From Neostapfia colusana (lineage: Eukaryota; Streptophyta; Magnoliopsida; Poales; Poaceae), in assembly GCA_030760725.1 (NCBI GenBank), contig JASWHV010000013.1, positions 37,792,699-37,856,698 of the forward strand: a stretch of 64,000 nt of DNA, written 5' to 3'. The position numbers and the translations under genes are program-made. Below are positions 1 through 11,000 of the stretch, one piece after another; within the stretch, counting starts at the first letter, position 1; each line of letters starts with the position of its first letter. Under the pieces are notes generated by a model, which saw only the letters and a program-made list of their open reading frames with translations, was not told the DNA's origin and made no database searches.

Positions 1-436
1 TCCAGCAGCTCTCCAGCGCGAAGGAATTCAGCAGGAGCTGGCTGCCGCTGAACCTCGGTGTCGCCCGGAGAAGGTCGGCTCGGCCGTTGCTTCGCGTGGG
101 AGGAAAACAAATGGAGACTGTGTACTGAAGATCTTTTGCAATATTCAGCCCCCTCAATGACATGTGGGTCCCACATGTCAGTTCCTCCTTATCTCTTCTA
201 AAATATCTCCCAAGTTTTAATATTGATGGAATTCAATTGTGGGAATTCAAATCTGATATGCATTTGGATAATTGGGCAAGTTTCATCCAAATTCAAATGG
301 GTGTTTGAATTCTTTGTCATTTAAAGTCCATTTTGAAAAATGGGTTGCAAATCATTTTCATAAATCATGAAACTTTGCACACCCCCTAATTTGGACCCAA
401 GGAATTCAAATATGAAATCTGATTTTAATTTTGGCT
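1..436 (-). mobile_element. Element A (outermost chromovirus): part of its LTR left of the C insertion
   Basis: This is the middle of the LTR of A, which reads on the minus strand. It is separated from the rest (61554-61861) by insertion of C. The last five bases, TGGCT (432-436), are repeated at 61549-61553 and form the target-site duplication of C. AT-rich stretches with AATTCAAAT-type words match the upstream (U3) style of the LTRs of B and F. The far end of this LTR lies outside the window, so its length is unknown. Only non-coding sequence is visible. Confidence 0.8.
158..180. promoter_or_regulatory. Perfect inverted repeat containing a TCP-type GGACCCAC site
   Basis: Eleven-base arms TGACATGTGGG and CCCACATGTCA flank a single central base. 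Half of this element (GTGGGACCCACATGTCA, read in the direction of LTR transcription) recurs in the LTRs of E (39434-39450) and F (8453-8469, 19832-19848), upstream of their TATA-like boxes. GGNCCCAC is the known binding site of plant TCP factors. A regulatory role here is inference. Confidence 0.5.
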
Positions 437-520
437 TGTCGGTACCTGAGATATGGGGTACCCCCGCGCACAGGGTAAAATGCCTAAGGAACTCGCCCTC
501 CTCCGCAGGGAGAGCTTCGA

Positions 521-810
521 AGGCGCCACGCGTCCGGCGGGGCCGGACCTCCCTCTCCTCAGAGGAGAGCTCTGGGCCCGCCACGTGGCATACAGAAGCC
601 AGACCTCCCCCTCCGCGGGAGAGAGGTCCGAAGGCGCCGCGTGTCCAGCGGGGCCGGACCTCCCTCTCCTCAGAGGAGAGCTCCGGGCCCGCCACGTGGC
701 CAACAGAAGCCGAGCCTCTCCCTCCGTGGGGAGAGGTCCGAAGGCTCCACGTGCCCCGCGGGACTGACCCTTCTCTTCTCTGAGAAGGGCTCTGAGCCCG
801 CCACGTGGCA
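521..810 (+). repeat. About 110-bp tandem repeats with G-box (CACGTG) cores in the LTR of C
   Basis: Three units begin near 521, 632 and 742 (AGGCGCC/AGGCTCC starts). Each ends in a GCCACGTGGC-type palindrome, with CACGTG at 582-587, 693-698 and 802-807. An extra CACGTG sits at 748-753. The period is 109-111 bp. G-boxes are known bZIP/bHLH sites in plants. Their place in the upstream part of the LTR suggests an enhancer array. Confidence 0.8.
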
Positions 811-1208
811 GCAGAGCGACGCTGCCTGCCCCGAGCGATAGGCAGCGGGCGTAAATACGCCCCATACCTTGCCCGTACAAGGTATTCAAGGCCCGCGTCT
901 TCCCAAGACGCGGAGACGCGGAGCACGCTTTTGTCAGGCGCCGTTGCGCCCAGTTGCATCACAGACTGGCGCGCGGTGTCAGAACCTGTCAGCCAATAAA
1001 CACTGCGACAAGACATCCCATGCCGCCCGCGCCGTCATCAACCACTACGACTAGCATGCGGCATGGGCAGGGCGGCAAGATGAAGACTCAGAAGCCTTCG
1101 GCCAGAGACAACTACCGGCATAACTGCAGATACGGTAGATAATAGACAATCTTCCCGGGACCACCTGTCGGGTCCCGGCTCCCCTTGTAAGCCGCCAGAG
1201 TCTTGGAC

Positions 1209-1215
1209 TATAAAA
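1209..1215 (+). promoter_or_regulatory. TATA box of the C LTR
   Basis: TATAAAA within GGACTATAAAAGGCTCGGG. It is the obvious core promoter of this LTR, about 770 bp from its start. The other three LTRs of the family keep it: 61226-61232 in C, and on the minus strand 34938-34944 and 55502-55508 in D. Transcription would start about 30 bp downstream. Confidence 0.75.
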
Positions 1216-1530
1216 GGCTCGGGTAGGCGTCGATAGCAAGGGTTCGCACTTTGCAACTCATACGCTAGCCATACACTTCCAAGCTGTAACTCACCCTCAA
1301 GCTCAGGCCTCCGGCCCCGAGCAGCAAGAAATACAGCGAGCTCCCTAGCTCGCCGTGGACGTAGGGTTTTACACTCTGGCAGCCTGAACCACGTAAAACT
1401 CACCGTGTCAAGCTCTCACTAACTCGTCCATCTGCGCAAGCTCTCCGCTAGAGACTAGCCCCACCAAAAAAGAACCTCCGCGGGCTGCCCAGTGCAGGCC
1501 CGGGGGAAGTGTCGACTGAACACTTCGACA

Positions 1531-1552
1531 TTTGGCGCGCCAGGAAGGGGGC
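1531..1552 (+). other. Primer binding site region of element C
   Basis: Directly after the LTR end comes TTTGGCGCGCCAGG followed by a G-rich run. D has the near-identical TTTGGCACGCCAGG at the same place. A TGG start two bases inside the LTR boundary is typical of a site pairing with the CCA end of a tRNA. I cannot name the tRNA with confidence. Confidence 0.7.
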
Positions 1553-1587
1553 TTTTCTCCTAGCGCGACGAGTTTCCGCCAACGAAG

Positions 1588-3291
1588 ATGACCAAGCTTC
1601 CTTCAGCGGCAAACTCTCCCCCTCCGCGTTCACGGCGAACCGTGACCACTGGGGAGTACATGTCGACACACTCAGGACGGAGTGTGTCGGCACAAGCTGG
1701 TAGCCAGCAGCCGACTCCGGCAACGCCGACTCCGGCTATGCAGGCCCCGACCAGTGTGAGATCTTCTGCAGCGCTGAGCGTACACCATGGAGGTGCGCTA
1801 GCTGCAGCAAGAGCGCTGCTGCGCAACCCACCTGCGGGGGATGCACCCCATTCGGCGACCCAGCAATGGGTCCGCGAGGTGGACCGCCTCGTCATTGCCA
1901 CCGCGAACCCTCGGTTTCGGCGAGGACGGCGCCCAGGACAACCGGCTGTCTCGCTGACGCGCACACCCACGGTTGACGGGCTAACGGCGGATTCCAGCTC
2001 CTCCAGGCTCCTGTCGACGGAACTGCGAAGGGAACTGGAACGGTGCCACTTGGGCCAGGACGCCCGGGTGTACCTCGAGCGACGCCGAGAAAGGCGTCGC
2101 AACCATGAGGCTGGCGACAGCATGTCGTCGGCCTCGACACAACCAGAAGGGCAGGCCTTCGCCACGCGAGCCCTGCCTCAGGCATATGCTGCGCAGCATA
2201 TGCCACAACTCTATGCGCCGCAAGCAGCGGCCCCGGTCTATGGTGCAGCCTTGCCCATGCCGGGATACGCAGTGCCAAGTGTGAACCAAGCGTTCGCAGC
2301 GCCAGTACCTGCAGCAGCAGGTGCAGGATGTCCGGCCCTTGCACCCCACCTTCGCTTCGCAAGGTGGCCACGCAAGTTTTGCCCGCACCTGCCCGAGAAG
2401 TACGACGGCAGCGTCAACCCAGCGGAGTTCCTCCAGATCTACTCCACCGCCGTACTTGCCGCAGGAGGGGACGAGGCTGTCATGGCCAACTACTTCCCCA
2501 TCGCCTTGACCGGCACAGCTCGGTCTTGGCTCATGAATCTACCTCAGGGGTCCATAACCTCCTGGGGAGAGCTCTGCCGGCAGTTCATCGCCAACTTCGG
2601 CAGCTCCTACACCCGTCCCGGCACGGAGCTTGACCTCCACGCCGTCAAGCAACAACCTGGGGAGTCGCTGCGCTCTTTCATCCAGCGGTTCTCTCATGTA
2701 CGCAACACCATCCCGCATATTCAGAACGCTTCGGTGGTGGTGGCGTTCCGGCAAGGCGTTCGGGACAGGAAGATGCTCAAGAAGCTCGCGACCAGGGAAG
2801 TCCGCGATGCCTCAGAACTCTTCAACCTGGCGGACAAGTGTGCCAGAGCAGCCGAAGGGCGGAACTGGCACTCTTGTCCGGCCCCCAAGCCAGCGGGTCA
2901 GCCAGGATCCAGCGGCGCTTCGTACGGAAGTAGCGTAAAAACATCAGCCGCGGTCCCTGTGGTCGCAACAGCGGCGCCCAGTGGAGCTCTGGGGCCGCGC
3001 CCTGACAAGAGGCCGTGACAACCACCGGCCCCAGACGAGGGCCAGGATGAATTATGCCCTGTGCATGGCACCAGCTATCATACCGCTACCAAATGCCGAG
3101 AAATCCAGAAGCTCGCGGAGCGCTTCCGGAAAGGGAAGCAGCCCCTAACTGATGCCCCACCCAACGATCAAAGGGGCGGCAAGCAGAAGGTCGAGGCCCG
3201 AGACGGCGTCGACCGCCGGGTGGAGTTCCAGGAGCTTCAGCACGCCGTAAAGGCAGTGCGCAGTCATGGGAGCTCCAGTTCCAGTGATGAC
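1588..3291 (+). pseudogene. gag: gag of element C (interrupted by B)
   Basis: The frame encodes the Tat-type Gag polyprotein that would form the virus-like particle. The N-terminal 230 residues are Pro/Ala/Gln-rich. The conserved retrotransposon Gag core follows (about residues 250-430, with motifs such as HLPEKYDGSVNPAEFL and FIQRFSHVRNTIPHIQN). A Cys-x2-His-x4-His-x4-Cys knuckle (CPVHGTSYHTATKC) lies near 3057-3098. The frame is broken by TGA at 3016-3018, where D keeps an arginine-type codon. It then stays open to 3291, where B is inserted, and resumes in frame at 31650. Start chosen at ATG 1588, matched by the same MTKLPSAA start in D. Confidence 0.9.
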
Positions 3292-5028
3292 TGTAAAAGC
3301 CCAAGAAAAGGGACTTGCAAAAACTTTTCTTCACCTCGCAACACCACAGTTTTTATTGTGGACACCTTAGGAAATGTTGTGAAGAGCATGTAACCTCCAT
3401 CAAAAGAATGATTAGAGGGGAAAGCCTTCACTTTCACAAAGTAGGGTTTCTACACATGAACATGATAGGTTGAGCTCACCCCTAGAATTTAAAAAGTCTT
3501 GGGAAGGTTCAGTCCAAAGCTCATGCAAATTCAACACTTTTTGAGGCACTTTTGGGTTATTTCAAAAAGAGGCCAATTTGAATGTAAATTCAAATTGCAG
3601 CAACTTTCATCACCCAAATTCAAAAGTTAGCTCCATATCTATACTCAGCACATTTTTCTGAGTAAACCCACCAATTTTCATCTCCATTGGAGCTCATATT
3701 GTCAAGAGCCAAATTTGCAAGAATTCAAAACTGAATTTGAATTTCAGTTTAAATATGAAGCAAATTTAACCAAACAAAGTTTGAATTTGAGAACTCAAAT
3801 TCAAACCAATACTTGGAGGCTAAGTCTCTCATTAAATGGAGAGTAGCTGAGATATTTGCAGCAGAATTTGGAAAAAGAGATTAGGGGGAGAGGGGGGCCC
3901 ACAAGTCAGTGGGAGGACTGTTCTCCAAACCAAGCGTGGCCTGTTCTCCCGGACGCCGGTCGCACACAGGCCGCCAGCTCCTGCTCCCGCGCCCGAGAGG
4001 GAGGGACACCGCACGAGCCAGCGCGCCGTAGAGGACCGACTGCAGCGGCGGTAACACGCGCGGCCACGTGAAGATCATCACTGCTCCCGTGCCTCGCGCT
4101 GACCGCCCCGACTGCCGCCGACCGACTTCCCGTGAGGATTCGGCCGAGCTCTCGCGTGCAGCACCCCCCTAGACAAAAAAACCACACCAGCTACTCGCCC
4201 TCTACCTCCTCCGGCCGAAGACAATCGAGTTTAGCTGCCCAGAACCTAGCCCGGAGACTATCGGCGGTGACCGAGAAGAACAGCCGGCACGGGCTCACCG
4301 TGGGCAGCTCGAACCCGAGGCTTTCCTGGCCGAGCTAGGCCACTCGGAGACGCGCCAGATAGTCACGCTGCTACTAGCCAAGCCACAGCCCCGACGGTGG
4401 ACCATCGAGCGTCAATTTGACGTTTTTCTCCCGGCACATCCACTCGGACCTCCGGGTAAGAATCCATCGAATTCATCCTTAATCTTCGTTCTTAGGCCAC
4501 CAAATCGTGCACACAGGACCTAGACTGGCTAGCGTTCAATTTCTCTTCGCAACCCTAGCTAGAAAACTGACACAGTTCGGGGTATTTCATGTCGTTCCAC
4601 GCTCAAACGCGCGGCAGGAGTCGGGCGCACGGTGAGAACTCCTCTGGAGGTGTTGCCATGCGCTGGCCTTTACTTGCCGGGTTTCCCTAGCACCCACTGG
4701 TGCTCTAGAACGGATGGGCTGAGTCGTTGGCAGGCTAGGACCACCGGGCGACGATGCCGATCGTTCCCCGAGGCCGCCGCACGCTGCCGGCACCGTTCCG
4801 ATCCTCTAGCGCCTAAACCGAGCCCACAAACATGTTTCCCGACCCCATAAACCCCCAGGCGGCGAGCCTCCGGCCGGGAGACGGCCGGAGACACTCAGCC
4901 GGTGAGGCGCCGCCTCGTTCCTGCGAGGTTAGCGCGCGCGCGGGAAGGAGGGCTCGGAGGAAGAAGGGTGGGGCAGGCCCACCAGTCAGTGAGGGCGAGT
5001 TTAAAACGGGATCGAATATGGCCATGAT
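3292..5028 (+). repeat. 5' LTR of B, left part (before F)
   Basis: Starts TGTAAAAGCCC. F splits it between 5028 and 20460; ATGAT (5024-5028) is the duplication made by F. The first 600 bp are AT-rich with AATTCAAA words; from about 3880 it is GC-rich. I found no clear TATA box. It holds the putative first exon (4589-4631) of the LTR split ORF. A strong GTAAGAAT donor at 4456 could pair with an acceptor at 4558 as a 5'UTR intron. Confidence 0.93.
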
Positions 5029-8000
5029 TGACACGACCCCACTGGTCCTGTCGAGCCAGGATCACGCTGAGGGGTGCTGCGTTGCACAACACCGTATAAC
5101 ACACGTCAAAGGTACAAAGCGGAAGCGGAAGCTTTATTACATAAACAAGTTTATTAACATGTTTACATCAAAATAAGTTTAGTCCACACTCGCGGGCGTA
5201 GACTAAGCATCAAGTGCACGTTCAGCCCTCGAACGTGTCCTTGCTAGCACACTCGCACACTAACTCTGCGGCGTGCACGACTCCCACTCGACGGGGTTCC
5301 CCTCCTGGGGTTCCGTCTCCTCTTCGGGAGTCCCTTCCTCATAGAACCCTGCAAAAGCTTCAAACACAAGCAGTGAGCACGAAGGCTCAGCAAGTCTGAC
5401 CCGTCTCACCTAAACATGAAACTTCTACATGAGGGTGATGGGTTGCATGAGGTAAAAATCATTTGCAAGGACTCGCCTAATTAGTAGAACCTTACTTTCA
5501 AGTTTTAGCAGCAGGTTGTGGAGAACTTTACGCTAAGGCACATGAGAGAGCCGCAATCAAACAAGAAACGCATTTCTCTCATGTACTTTGCCCAAAGTTG
5601 AAAAGAACTTTAGTTAGCACTAAGCTACAACATATCATTAACAATCAATATCCAACTTTCAATCAGCAACATTTTAACATGTAACTAGCCTGTTCTTTCT
5701 ACGTCACGGTACAGTGAACAAGTGGTACTCACTGACCGCGAGGGACGGCGATTATAATCGATTTACACCTGCAGGGTTACCCGAACAACCCGTCACGTAC
5801 GCCCGTACTCGATGTTGCCTACAACAACCATCACGGACGCCGTACGCGACTACCTTTCACCCGTTAGCCAAATATTGAACCGGTCCCATCGTCCCGAGCA
5901 AGAGGTCCCTGCACGCGCATCTCTGTGCCGCCAGCTGATTTACACCTCGAGCTCTCAACCTACCCTCTGAACGACGGGCAATGCCTCAATACCCAGCTAC
6001 CCGAGTTACATCAGTTTCCCGGTTCCCATATAGCCGGTAGGTCTTCGGTACTGTTCTAGCTTGTTCAACAGGCCCGCACACGGCTCGGTCCTCAATCGAC
6101 ACAAGCGGAGCTACAGCACACAGGCCCCAAAGTCCTGCTGCCCTTACTCTCCGCTCGGTCTCATTTTCTTGCCATGTGTATCATGTGCTATCTCTACCCG
6201 AGCAATGTGCCTCTAGCCTATTCTCGCGAGTAGTTCCAACTACTCGACTTGTACCGAATCCTACTCTATCCTAGCAATGCAGTGGCTAACGGGGTTTGCA
6301 ATCCTAAACCCCAACCCATGGTTTTCTTGGCTATGCAGTGGGGTTTCCAAACAAGACTCTGATGCACAACATAAAGAAAACAAGTATGTGCTCAAAACAA
6401 TAAAAATTTATAAAATGGTTAATGCAAACCGGGGCTTGCCTTGCTGCTCTTGGTCGTAGGCTAGCTGTTCCTCCGGAGTAACGAAGTCTAGGACTTCGGG
6501 TTCCTCCTCGACCTTAGCGACTACATGATAAGAACAATGTATGTATTAATTTAGAGGCCTTTGTATTAACTTTGAAGTTGTGAAGCCTATAACTCTTACT
6601 AGACAGACCTAATGACTGTGAAACTTTTACTGTGGCTTGGTTACAACCTAAACAAAGACTTGGTCAAGTTTTAGTTGCAGCAAAGCTCATTTGAGCCCTC
6701 CACAAATAATTATGTCCTTGACCTTAATTAAAGGCTTTTAGGGTGTTCTAGGTATTTTCATGAAACAAACTATGACTTTCTGAAAACTAGATTTTCAGAG
6801 GGTTCTAATGGAATTGGTCTCACTTAATTTGGAAGTCTCTAACTAAAGATATGAGCTAAACAATTTCAGAGAAAATTCTGAAAATGTTTCTGAACATTTT
6901 CTATTTTCTCTGGAACAGTTTTACTAATCACACCATTAGGTGGACTAAATGAGCTCAAATGGATCTGAAATTTTTATGGTAGTTCAAGGATATTTTGGTG
7001 AACATCTCAGCAAAATTTCAGGATTTTCCTCCAAAGGATTCTCCAGTTAAAATTCCTAACAGTTTAAACTTTAAGGAATTAATTCTGGAGAATTAAGGAA
7101 TTTCATGAAGTGAAACTTGATTTTCTGGAAAGTACTCAGAGAGCTGAATCCAGCAAAATTTGGTTCACTCGATTTGGAGCTTTCTAGCCAAAGTTATAAG
7201 GATTTGAAGTTTGAAGGAAATCTGAAAATCGGGGAAAAGTTTAAACTCGCGCGTGGGCCCAGGGGACACGCGTCGCACGCCGAAGCGACAGCACACCGCG
7301 GCCCACAAGGCTTTTGCGCGCCAGCACACCCGATCCCGGCCGCAGCCGGATCCCGATTCAAAATATCGGCCGCTGACAGCTGGGGTCCACCCCCTTCTTC
7401 AACCTCGCGACACCCGCGCTCCGCCGCCGAGGGACCTCGCCGGAGAGCTCGCCGCCGGCTGCTGTACAGCTTCAAACTTCTTGATTCTGGCCGCCCCTGC
7501 CTACTTTTACTTGGGGAACATGATCCGAGGGTCAGCTGCTCATGACAACGGCCGGAGCATGGTCGGCGACGAGCCGCCATATCGGAACGACTTCGGCCAT
7601 GTCGGCTGATGCTCCTAGTGCCTCAGCTACTTGGGAAACCGGTCGGGGAGTATCAGTGGACCTCAGAGAAGGTCGACATGAACTCGGGGCAGCTCGGGGA
7701 AGGCCCGAAATAGGTCCTCACCGTGCGCCCGATACCCCCCGTGCGTTCCGCCATTAGTAGACCTTGAATTACGCCGGGCACAGAAGTTCTCCGGCCCAGA
7801 GTTGTGAAGGCAACTTGTGCGTCACCGTGTCTAGTTCGTGTGGGAGTGGCCTGAGGCCCTCTAATCCTTTCTAGAGCACGAATTAAACAGAATCGTACCC
7901 GAGGGTCGTTCTGCACACAGAAAGGGGAAAAGTGGAAATTCGCCGCCGGTGAGCAACCACTCGAGCTGTGGCTCGGGGATGAGCAGCACCGATCACTTGC

Positions 8001-11000
8001 GCGTCCAAGGGTGCCTTGGCTCGGGCGTGACAACGCCCAGGTTGGGCTGTCCACGAGAGCCCGAGGTGCGGCGGTTTCCAGTTCCGAGTTTGATCTTTCG
8101 GCACAGCCGATATCACTCGGTTTCAATCGATTTCTATCAATGGGAAGGATGGAGGATGGTTGCTAGTACCTTGCTGGGACCTTGGAATGGAAAGAGGGAG
8201 CTGCGATCGGCTTGATCAAGCAGGAACTCGAGCGGCGGCGATGGCAGTGGGAAAAGCAGTCGCGCACGTCGGTAGCTCGGGGAAATGGTGACTGAGGCAC
8301 GCCGGGGAGGGAATAAATAGCTCGGCGGTCTGGTCTCCGGCTTGGGGCACGCAGCAGGAGCTGGCGCCGGCCGGCCCCTTCGGTGGCGCGCGCGCACAAC
8401 AGCCGGGAACCGACTGAACTGTGGTTCAGTCGGTTTGCTTTGAGGCTGAGGCTGACATGTGGGTCCCACTCCTCTTTTAACCTCTGAAATTTATTCCTAA
8501 CAGCTGTGGTAAACAGTGAACCCTATTCTACCCTTGGCAACTCAAATTATTCACCCAAGAGCCATTTGAATTGATCAAAGTTCAAATGAGGTTTGGTTTG
8601 AATGAATTTCAGCACAAGTGCAGTTTGAAATTCAAATAAAGTTTGAATTTCTCCCCCTTAGCTCATGTCAAGATCAACTCCAAATGGAGTGAAAATTGGT
8701 GTGTGAGCTCACAAAAATGTGCTGAGCAAGAATATGCCTTCCACTTTTAAATTCAGTGGGTGAAAACAGTTTGAATTTGAATATGTTTTCAAACTGCCCC
8801 TTTCCTATCTACACCCAAGATGACCTCAAAAATGTTTTGAATTTGGGTGAAACTTGGCATGGACATCCTTGGCAAAGTGTAGGAGTTTTCATATGTCCAG
8901 CCCATCTATATCACATGTGGGAAGTACCACTTTTGCAATGTGTGAGTTTGTTCCCTAATGAGCATGTTGATAATTGTTACTTGCTCTTTATTTGTGTTCA
9001 TCATTTTTCCTCAAATGAGGTGTGTGGTGTGGGGATGAACACTGCAAATGGGTGTCAAAAACTGAGGCCCTTACATTCCTCCCCCCTTAAAAGAATCTCG
9101 TCCCGAGATTATAAGGTGAAAATGAGAGAGAGGACGGTGGAAAAATTACCGGATATGCGACGTGAGAAAGTCGGGGTAGTTAGTGCGAAGGAATTCTTCG
9201 CTCTCCCATGTCGCTTCATCCATGGAGTGATTACTCCACAGAACCTTGTAGAACCACAACGTACGGTTGCGTGTGGTTCGGGCCTTTTCATCAATAATCT
9301 GCACCGGTTCCTCCCGATAGGTGAGATCCGGTTGCAGTTCTTCAATGTCTTCCAGCTGAACGGTAGTTGATAGCTTGAGACACTTCCTCAGCTGGGAAAT
9401 GTGAAAGACGTCGTGCACACCGGAAAGTGCTTCTGGTAATCTTAGCCGGTATGCCACCGATCCACATCTTTCGGTAATCTGGAATGGACCGATGAATCGG
9501 GGTGCTAACTTTCCTCTCACCCCAAATCTGTTTACGCCCTTCATTGGAGACACTCGTAGGTATACGTGATCTCCAACTTCGAATTGTAATGGGCGCTTCC
9601 TCCGGTCCGCATACTGTTTCTGTCGGGATTGAGCGGCTTTTAGGTTCGCTTGAATTAATCGAACCTTTTCTTCCGCGTTGTTGACAAGATCAGTCCCGAA
9701 GGTAACCCTCTCGCCAGATTCACACCAGTTCAGTGGTGTGCGGCATTTCCTGCCGTATAGCGCCTCGTAGGGCGCCATCTTGATGCTGGCTTGGTACCCA
9801 TTGTTGTACGAGAACTCGGCTAATGGCAAGTGATCATCCCAATTCTTGCCGTGGTCGATAGCGCAAGCTCGTAGCATGTCTTCTAGGATTTGATTTACCC
9901 GCTCCGTTTGCCCATCCGTCTGCGGGTGGTAGGCTGAACTACGGATCAGCTTCGTCCCCAGGGCAGCGTGTAGCTGCTCCCAAAAACGGGACACAAATAA
10001 AGTGCCCCGGTCCGATACGATGGTACGGGGTACGCCGTATAAGCATAGGATCCGTGAGATGTACAGTTCAGCGTACTTCTTGGCGTTATAGTTGGTGTTG
10101 ACCGGGATGAAATGGGCAACTTTGGTGAGCCGATCGACGATCACCCACACAGAATCATGTTTCTGTAAGGTGGTGGGTAAACCGACGACGAAATCCATGC
10201 TCACGTCCTCCCACTTCCAGGCAGGAATGCCCAGTGGTTGCAGCAGTCCCGGTTTCCGCATGTGGTCTGCCTTCACCCGTCGACATGTATCACACTCGGA
10301 CACGTATTTTGCCGTCTCTCGCTTCATCCGTGTCCACCAAAACTTGCTTCTGAGTTCTTGATACATCTTGTTGCTGCCGGGGTGAATAGAAAACTTTGAT
10401 AAGTGAGCTTCATCAAAGATTCTCTTCCTTAACTCCGGGTTTCGGGGTACGACGATCCGGTCCTTGAACCATAAGACACCGTCTCCGTCCTTCCCGAAAC
10501 ATTTCAACTCCCCACTGTCTACACGTCTCCGCAAATGTGACATGCCCTTGTCATTCTTCTGGGCTGCCGCTATCTCTTCACGGATGGTGGGGATCAAAGC
10601 TAGGTTGTAGAGAGCTCCATGTGGAATCACATGTAGTGGTGGTTCGCTCTCTTCCAACGGTGTGATGGTCAGATTATTGACGTGTGACTTGCGGCTTAGC
10701 GCGTCTGCCACAACGTTTGCCTTGCCCGGATGATAATGGACCTCTATCTCGTAATCCTTTATCAGTTCCAACCATCTTCGTTGCCTCATGTTCAGCTCCT
10801 TCTGAGTGAAGATGTACTTGAGGCTTTTGTGGTCGGTATATAAATGTACGAGGTTACCGAGTAGGTAGTGCCTCCACATTTTCAGTGCAAGTACCACGGC
10901 AGCGAGCTCCAAATCGTGAGTTGGATAATTTTGCTCATGGTTCCTAAGCTGTCGTGATCCATACGCGACCACTCTTCGGTCTTGCATCAGCACACATCCG

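Larger units (their letters stand above)
437..1530 (+). repeat. 5' LTR of element C
   Basis: Starts TGTCGGTACC and ends CACTTCGACA. It is 1094 bp, against 1095 bp for the partner at 60454-61548. The first third is GC-rich and built of about 110-bp tandem units. A TATA box lies at 1209-1215. The same LTR family, inverted, bounds element D. Long reading frames on both strands here arise from the GC-rich repeats and are not taken as genes. Confidence 0.95.

Noticed and set aside
321..1016. Long overlapping frames on both strands in the C and D LTRs (also 35264-35848, 35299-35967, 55828-56472, 60216-60986)
   Set aside because: They fall on GC-rich 110-bp tandem units, exist in several frames at once, repeat the same Pro/Ser/Gly/Arg peptide, and cross LTR boundaries. 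They are by-products of composition.
7194..7580. 128-codon GC-rich minus-strand frame in the F LTR as an alternative first exon of the LTR ORF
   Set aside because: Its end at GAG/GTCCCT would be in phase with exon 2, but the donor is weak, and the matching place in B has a stop with no start after it. The GTGAG-ending exon is better supported across families.
8756..9370. 204-codon plus-strand frame spanning the F LTR end and pol
   Set aside because: It crosses the LTR/polypurine boundary and runs antisense to the intact pol frame. No protein family is recognisable.
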